Origin: Progne subis subis
Lineage: Eukaryota > Chordata > Aves > Passeriformes > Hirundinidae
Assembly: GCA_022316685.1 (NCBI GenBank)
Contig: JAKJHU010000183.1
Span: 372,001 to 436,000 of the forward strand
Reading direction: 5' to 3'
Length of the DNA stretch: 64,000 nucleotides
Below, one piece after another: positions 57,141-64,000 of the stretch. Position numbers and translations under genes: made by a program. Under the pieces are notes generated by a model. It was not told where the DNA came from. It worked only from the letters and a program-made list of their open reading frames with translations, and did not search any database. How positions within the stretch are numbered: position 1 is the first letter of the stretch; each line of letters begins with the position of its first letter.

Positions 57141-57261
57141 CCCTGGAAATGTCCCAGGCCAAGCTGGACCACCCTGGGATAGTGAAAGGTGTCCTTCCCC
57201 AAGGCAGGGGGGCTGAGTTGAGGTTTAAGGTCTCTTCCAACCCAACCCATTTCACGATTTT
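57141..57261 (+). mobile_element. CR1 LINE 3' tail (plus)
   Basis: CCTGGAAATGTCCCAGGCCA, GGGATAGTGAAAGGTGTCCT and GGTCTCTTCCAACCCAACCC, CACGATTTT. The GCTTGGAGCA segment is deleted. Confidence 0.9.
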
Positions 57262-58257
57262 ATCATCAGAGATCTCACCAGGCAGCCCCAAGAGCTCTCC
57301 CACACCCCCGCAGCAGGAGGCAAAGCCGAGCTCCTGCCAGGTCACCAAGGAACAGATTTTTCCACTCCACGGAAATTGAGTGAGAATGAAGCCTTGGCCT
57401 GCTGCATTACACTGAACAGAGCCCAAAACTTGGCAGTGAGGATTATTTCCAGAGAAATGGGATAAAATCCTGAAATGAGCTGTACCCAAAGGTAGAGCCA
57501 GCTCAAAGGAATCAACCTGCTCAACTTTAAAAGAGCATTAGGAAAAGAGATGAAAACAAGACCATCTCATCAGTTAAATTAAGAACCTGCCACAGAAGTG
57601 CTGTCAAAACTATAAACATGATGAAAAGCCCTATAAAGTGGAAGAGAGCTGTGGAGGAGCAACAAGCAACTCCAGCCAGCTGCTTGCTCCGGATCATCCC
57701 ACACCAGGCACATACAGGTAGAGCTCTGGAGAGCTCAAACCACCTGGAAAGGCTGTTGAGGAGACTGCCTTGTTTCCCAGCCTTTAGGGAACAAACAGAA
57801 TCACCGTTTTTGCCTTCTATTCCTGCGCTGCTCTGTGCTGATGGCTGGGCTCCATAGCTCCAGGAGCTCTATAAATAGCCTGTTTGGAGCAGCACTAACC
57901 AAAGAGCACTTAAAAGCAGAGTCATTACTCTGTGAGCTCGGGCTCATTCATCAATATCCTGATCTCATCCTTCAGTGGCTGTTTAGAACAGCCATAATAA
58001 TAGCCCCTTCCATCACTGCTGGGGGCAAATGACTGCTTCTTACAGCAGAAATCCTCGCTTCTAAAGGGTTGGGAGTGTTGTAGGCACACAGCTAAAATCT
58101 AAGAGAAAACAGGAACATGGAGCTGCAGATACTGGCTGGATCCTGGGAGGGTTTAGTTCCTGACTGTTCCTTATTATTCCTCCTTTGGTTTCTCTCTACA
58201 GCTACACAAAAGGAGGCTGTAGCCAGGTGGGGTCAGTCTCTCCTCCCAAGTTACAAG
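57262..58257. other. Unique stretch, no gene seen
   Basis: No repeat or exon was recognised. Confidence 0.3.
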
Positions 58258-58490
58258 AGGAAAACAGCCTCAAGATGCATAAGGGGATGCTAAAATTGGG
58301 TCTTAAGGAAAACATTCTCCATGGAAAGAGCTGCCAACCTTGGCACAGGCTGCCCAGGAGTCCCCATCCCTGGAGGGATTTAAAAGCCATGTAGATGTGG
58401 CACCTGGGGACATGGGCTGGTGGTGGCCTTGGCACTGCTGGGTTTAAGTTGGACTCAATGATCTTCTCCAACCCCACTGATCCTATGCTC
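58258..58490 (+). mobile_element. CR1 LINE 3' end, older subfamily (plus)
   Basis: GGAAAACAGCCTCAAGATGC, GGCACAGGCTGCCCAGGAGT, CCCCATCCCTGGAGGGATTT, GTAGATGTGGCACCTGGGGA and GTTGGACTCAATGATCTTCT are in sense order. It belongs to the same broad type as the nested element at 38.0 kb. Confidence 0.9.
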
Positions 58491-60639
58491 CAGAGCAGCA
58501 GTTAAAGCAGGGAAGGGGAGAAATTTCCTCCCCAAACACACATCTGAGGTGTGCGTGGCTCGGTTCCCAAAGGCCTGGCACAGACAGATGTTTGTTACAG
58601 CCTCACTCCTGCCATCCCTCACTCAAATAAAATCCTCACTGCTGTTAACATGCACCACAGCCCAAAAAACAAGAGCATCCAAAAGCTTCACTGAATTGAG
58701 GCTAAAACAATTCCAGTTTGCTGGAACTGTTCAAGGATTGCTGTCCTGCCCTTCACTCATTCATTAGAAAAACAGACAATAAAAATCCTTTGGAAAGAGA
58801 AGTGCCCATAAGAGGATCAGTTATCCACTACAGAGTGCAGGGAAAAGCCAAGGAACTAATCCAAGCCACACAGCACAGTTAAACACCTCAAACTGACTCT
58901 GCTCCACAGCGTAAGATCCATGAAGATGTTACCCCTCTATTAAATTATATTCCAATTAATTTTAATTTAACAGAGATCGACCCTGGGGATCACATCCCTC
59001 CACAGGTATGGGATTGAGAGAGGTTTTGGAAAGGGGGATGTGCTCCCACATAAAGTGTTTTCTTTCACAGAGACAGACTACCAAGTTGAAAATGGATTAC
59101 TTTAATGCCAGTGAGATTTGACTGCCTTTTTGATTTACACAAGCACCCCATGCCTGGGACAGCAGGGGCCATCACCTAAAATAAAACAGACACAACCACC
59201 GAACCCAAGATTTGAGACAGTTCCAAGGTCTGTCAGGCTTCTTCCCTACTGTTTCTGGGATAGATATCCCTGCCAACTGTCCATGGTACTTTTCAGGGGG
59301 TGCAGGGTGAAGAAGCTGCCTGTTCCTAAAGAGGGGCTGCCCTCACTCTCTCCCCACATGGACAGGGTTGGTGAAAGCAGAGGAGAAGCAGGAAGGTGGC
59401 AAGAGGAACAGATCCAGGTATCCTTGAGCAACAACTATGTAATTCCCAGGTTTTTGTTATTCCTCAGGTTCTTCTGGTCTTATTGATAACCCAGCCAGGC
59501 AACATCTTGTTACTTTAGAAAGAGCTAAAAATACTTTTGCAGTGAAAAAAACAGGAAAAAAAAACCACAAAACCCTTAAATGAGGCCTTTTCTAATTTAT
59601 TGGGTGTCTGCTTTCATTCCTTCTTGGATTCAACAGCAGACAGGTCTGGGCATTACAGCTGTCAAACACCTCCTTTAAAACAGAATTAGGAAAGGAGATC
59701 TTGATCCTAAAAAGAATGAAAGCTTCAACAAGCCAAGAAAAAAATGGCAGGAGAGAGAAAACAGAAGGTTCTATCAAAGGCAGCAGCTACGGCAATGATC
59801 GCAAACATGGAGAAGGAAAGATACCTTAAGCTCCCTGCTCCTGCAAATGCAAGAGTTGATCCAGACTCTGGCTTTCTGAAAGCTCAAGTATTCCTTTTGT
59901 AGCTCTTTTAGGAGATTTTATGTGAGGAGCTCCCTGCACTCGCAGCAGAGATGGGAGCTAAGGGCCCTGTTAACCATCTGCTTGCCAGCAGCCACCTTCA
60001 GCTGCCAAGAAGGGCCAGGACTGCTCTTGGACCACCTCAAACCTGGAGAGTCTTCCCTTAATGTCTTCCCTTTGGGGCTGGCTGTGATCTCCCATGACAA
60101 ACACAAGCTCTTCCAGCACTCTCTGTGTTAGGCTGTGGGACAGAGCTGACTCATGCTGCAGGCTCACCTTCCACAACTCAAAGCTATCACCCTGCAACCA
60201 CCTCAAACCTGGAGGCACAGCAGGCATTGGAGGATTTCCCCTCCTAAGGCTGCATCCTTATGGAAAGGAGTGATGAAAAGCTTGGCAAAAGAGTGTGGGA
60301 TTCCCTTCCCCTCCACCCTGTTCCCTCTCCTCCACTTGCTGCTACACTAGGGCCCTGCCAGCCACACATTCCCAAGCCCCAGGGCAGGAGGGAGGAGGAT
60401 GAGGAGCAGGGTACGAAGATGAAGTCTGGCAAGGCAGCTGAGCTGTGTGCAGCTGCTGGGGAAGGAGCTGGATTGCGCCTCACAGCAGTAGCCAGGACTT
60501 TGATCTGCTCTAGCTTTCCCTGCCTCATGCTCAGCATCCCTATATTCCAAAAGCAGCCCTCCTCCTAGGAAAACAGGGAGGTAAGTAAAATGAGAGCCTT
60601 TTCTTGCCTTTCCAGGACAAGGAGGCATCGCCTCACACG
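58491..60639. other. Unique stretch, no gene seen
   Basis: AATTAATTTTAATTTAAC (58953-58970) and an A/C-rich run (59544-59575) are the only low-order features. No exon was recognised. Confidence 0.35.
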
Positions 60640-60897
60640 GCCAGAGGGCAGGGATGGATGGGATATTGGGAAGATATCCTCCCCTGTGAGGCTGGTGAGG
60701 CCCTGGCACAGGGTGCCCAGAGAAGCTCTGGCTGCCCTTGGATCTCTGGAATTGCCCAAGGCCAGGTTGGACACAGGCTTGGAGCAACCTGGGATAGTGG
60801 AAGGTGTCCCTGCCCATGGCAGGGGGTGGAAATGAGATGAATTTTAAGGTCCCTTTCAACTCAAAGCATTCTGTGATTCTTTGATTCTCTGAATTCT
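60640..60897 (+). mobile_element. CR1 LINE 3' end (plus)
   Basis: It starts near GCCAGAGGGCAGGGATGGAT and runs through GGTGCCCAGAGAAGCTCTGG and GTGTCCCTGCCCATGGCAGG to CATTCTGTGATTCTTTGATT, CTCTGAATTCT. The end keeps several terminal octamer-like units, so the true 3' end is present. Confidence 0.94.
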
Positions 60898-63800
60898 AGC
60901 AAACAGCTGCACTTTTATGTACACAGAAAAGCATACGCACGTCAAAGAAGCTGTTTTTCCCCACTCCAGGAGATGCAGCAGGAGTGTGAAGTACATCAGC
61001 ACATTATTTAAGTACACTGATTCCATTAAACAGAACCATTTGTTTTCATCTTCACTGCAAACACATCTGCCTAAGTGCTCCAGCTCTCCAGCTTTGTAGG
61101 GTGCACATGGAGTTTGGAGCATTTATCCCTGGGGATTGTGTGCACTTGGAAGAAAGGCAGAAAGATACAGCAGTTGTTAAGGGGAAAAAAAAAAGAAAAG
61201 GAAAAAAAAGAGTAGTCAAGCCTTTACTAGTCTGACAGCTCCTAAAATAATGTTGCTTCCCTGAAGAATGAATGCGCTTATCTCTGATCTACAGAATCTG
61301 ACTGAAAGGTTGCTTCTCCCTTGCCAGAAAGGCGTCCTTAGAAGTTTCTGAATGCCTGGACCCTACTAGAGGACTTCATGGTATAAGAAGGCTGCAGAAA
61401 GCCAGCTCCTTGCACATGAAAAGAGCCCTACCAAGATATTTAGAAGATATACATAAATAAAAAGTGAGTTTTGAGTATTCAGAACTGTATGTGGCCACCT
61501 CATTATTTTGTGGAAAAGCATACATACTAAAATCTTGAACTCTGAAGAGTGTTCCCTCCTCCTCCTTCTTGGTTGCTTCTAATGAATATTTTGAACAAAA
61601 CCCAGCTTCTGCCTGGAATTTGTAAATCTCTGAAAACCACCATTAGTAGGGCAGCATGAATTGTGTGCACGGAGCTCTGAAAAGCACAGCAGTTTGCTGA
61701 CTATTGGAGAGATCAACGATTTATGAGTAGTTACAGGGGGAAAAAATCCCCTACGCAAATCATTGTATTTATGTGGTAAACATCATTACAGCGACTTTAA
61801 AAGCACGCATTTCCCACAAGGAAAAGTTAAACTTCTGTAATTATCCCATAATTAAGCCTTTACCTACAAGTCAGCCTAAACTTTACTAACAAGTGAGCCT
61901 AAGCCCTTTATCTTCAAATGCCAAAGTGGCAGCACAGCTGTGACCACCCCTGCACAGACATGGGGCAAGGCAGGGGATTGTGATTCCCTTTTTACAGACC
62001 CAACAACCTCCCAGTCCAAACCTGGGTGTCTGGAAGCTCATCTGCTCTCTGTGCCCGAGCTAGTCGGCCTCTTGCTGGATTACCTCTGCACAGGAGCCTT
62101 GCCTGAGAAAAAAATTCAGCCTCTCATTTGCTAAACAAAGCTGGACAGTAAAAAAACCCCCTAGATCTTCAAAGTTAATGCATGAAGAATGCAATCCTCA
62201 GAACATAAAACAGCAGGTGGTGCTGGCTTTGTGCTTCCCCTTCCAGTAGCTGATAGAAAACAGGAAAACTCAGCATCTTTTGCATTGTGCAGCATCCCTG
62301 CACGCCCCCCATACCACAGAAGGATTACAAGTATCCAAGCATTCAGAAGGGAGAAAAAGAGTATTAATGTAGCCTAAATTTAACAGAATACTTCCTGAAA
62401 CAAGCAACTCCTCCTGATTCCAAAGGACATTATCACTTTCCGCAGCACTTTCCTGAATCAGGGCCTACAAACAAGGCTGTAGAAGGGAGATTATATTTTG
62501 GCAATGTTTTTTTTTGCTCAGCTTCAGCTGTCAACTAACTAGTGTGGAGCAGAGCAATCCAACAGCACAGCTTTCCTTCCCAGGTACCCATATTCCTACT
62601 CCTAAGCATCCCTTTGCTCCATCTGCAAGGCAAGTCACAAATTTCCCCTGGCAGCCAGTTACTGGATGAGCCAGGACATTCTCGGTTTCCTGCCAGCAAA
62701 AAGAGGGATGTGCTGCTATACAGTCAGAGGAAAAAAGGCTTTCAGAAGTCTCACCCCTGGCTGTCAGCGCACAGCACCGAGGTCACTTCTAGCTGTGTGT
62801 CAGGCAGCCTCAGTAATTCCCAGCTCCACAGAGCAAAGGGACATCTCAGCCCCAAAAAAGCCCTCTCATCTTGGGGAAGAAAGGCACTGGCAGTGCAGAT
62901 GGATGCTGTGTGCTAGAGATGAGGCATGCAGCAGATTCTGCTCAAATCTGTGCTGCACAGCACAGGCGGCTCCTGGAGGGAAGGGCTCCAAAAATCCTGA
63001 GCCCAAGCTTGAAGATTTGGATTTAAGATTGTGACAGCAAAGAGGAGGAAATTCTGAGAGCAACTTCTCAGCTGTACCAGGGAGTTTTCAAACCCATTAG
63101 ACAACCTCAGATGCTTTCTGCTGCTTTAACCTTTGGCTTTAGCTCCTTTTACAAGCTGGAAAAGTCACATCTCAAATGAGGCAGAACAGTGTGAACCCAG
63201 GAACCTCTCCACTACACAGCCAGCTGAGGAGGAACAAATTATATGGAATATTCTGCTTATTCCAGAAGAAAACACTGGTAGTTCAGTTTCCAAACAAGTC
63301 CGTAAATCTGTTACTTACATTTTAATCTCAGTAAGAGACCGTATACTACCCGGAAAAGAAAAGTTATAGTATTTGGATTATGCAAATCATGGTTTCTAAC
63401 AATTTATATTGTATACTCCTCCCTTTGTCTTCGGGATTGCTTGGGAAATAATAAGACACAGTGGCAAAGATTTCAACTCAACTGGAAAACAGAGGCTCAC
63501 CTGTAACTTTGGCCACTCAGAATTAATTATCATCATTTCTACAACTTCTCCAACGAGCTTTTCCAATACCTGGGCCTTAGGCAAAAGTCCTGTGCGGGGG
63601 GAGAGGACCCCATGCCAGGGAACCACTGAGCAGCACCAGGGCAGAGCTCCGGGGGCACTGGAAGCTGCTGTCTCCAGAAGCAGCAAGGCAGGAGCTAATT
63701 AAAACCCTGTGTGGGAGCCTGCATGAGGTGTACAAGAGCACTGGGCACAACAGGCTTTGGATGCGTGCCCATGTGCAGAAACACTCTATTTAAAGCAACA

Positions 63801-64000
63801 GCACTTCGGGGAAGTGAGGCAGCATTCATTCCTCCTCAAAAAAACACCCCCTCCCTCAGCATTCAATAAGGAGTCACCATGGGTTTCCAATTTTCTTGTT
63901 TGACTTAAGGGATTATTTTAGATTTCGGAGGTCACAGACTCATCAGGGCACAAGAAAAAGAAACAAATGAAAACCATTTATCCTTTAGTCTACATCTAAA
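60898..64000. other. AT-rich unique stretch to window end
   Basis: An A/G-rich run (61182-61212) and short A runs are present. There is no recognised transposon in 3.1 kb, unlike the rest of the window. No exon could be supported by sequence alone. Confidence 0.4.

Overview
This is vertebrate nuclear DNA, almost certainly from a bird and probably a songbird. The main clue is more than thirty short, 5'-truncated CR1 LINE tails on both strands. They carry the typical avian CR1 3' end (a 'GGTCCCTTCCAACCCAAACCATTCT'-type tail, seen here in many diverged versions). Three LTR-like blocks resemble songbird endogenous retrovirus LTRs, by memory rather than by search. The sequence is moderately GC-rich, with CpG-rich patches, long simple repeats and no dense gene organisation. 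Nothing suggests bacteria, a phage or a plasmid.

I find no convincing protein-coding gene. The open frames that exist are short, overlap on both strands, begin and end inside CR1 copies or microsatellites, or lie in CpG-rich stretches where stop codons are rare. None resembles a protein family I recognise. I also see no tRNA, rRNA or CRISPR array. The window therefore reads as intergenic or intronic DNA, so its annotation is mobile elements, simple repeats, CpG-rich intervals and candidate cis-regulatory sites.

Layout. 1-7 kb: mostly unique sequence, a strong CpG-rich interval (2.33-3.15 kb) and a 67-nt two-stem inverted repeat at 5.48-5.55 kb. 7-14 kb: several CR1 tails, a perfect CRE, and a 0.5-kb A/C-only low-complexity block (10.77-11.26 kb). 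15 kb: a tight cluster of E-box, MEF2, RFX X-box and MEF2 motifs, with a CTCF-like motif 0.45 kb further on. 20.5-26.2 kb: a 352-nt all-purine tract and a 336-nt all-pyrimidine tract flanking an ERVL-like solo LTR (22.64-23.30 kb). 29.7-30.6 kb: an intact solo LTR with 5-bp target-site duplication and 8-bp terminal inverted repeats. 36.2 kb: a 14-bp palindrome beside an 18-bp-stem hairpin. 37.9-41.0 kb: a locally duplicated CR1 locus, one copy of which has received a second, nested CR1. 43-52 kb: CR1 copies, a TG/TA microsatellite and CpG-rich stretches. 52.3-52.85 kb: a third LTR-like element. 53-64 kb: AT-richer and nearly free of recognisable repeats apart from three CR1 copies.

The best candidates for something undescribed are the compact motif cluster at 15.04-15.12 kb, the hairpins at 5.5 kb and 36.2 kb, and the duplicated block at 38/41 kb. 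None of these amounts to a demonstrated new biological system.
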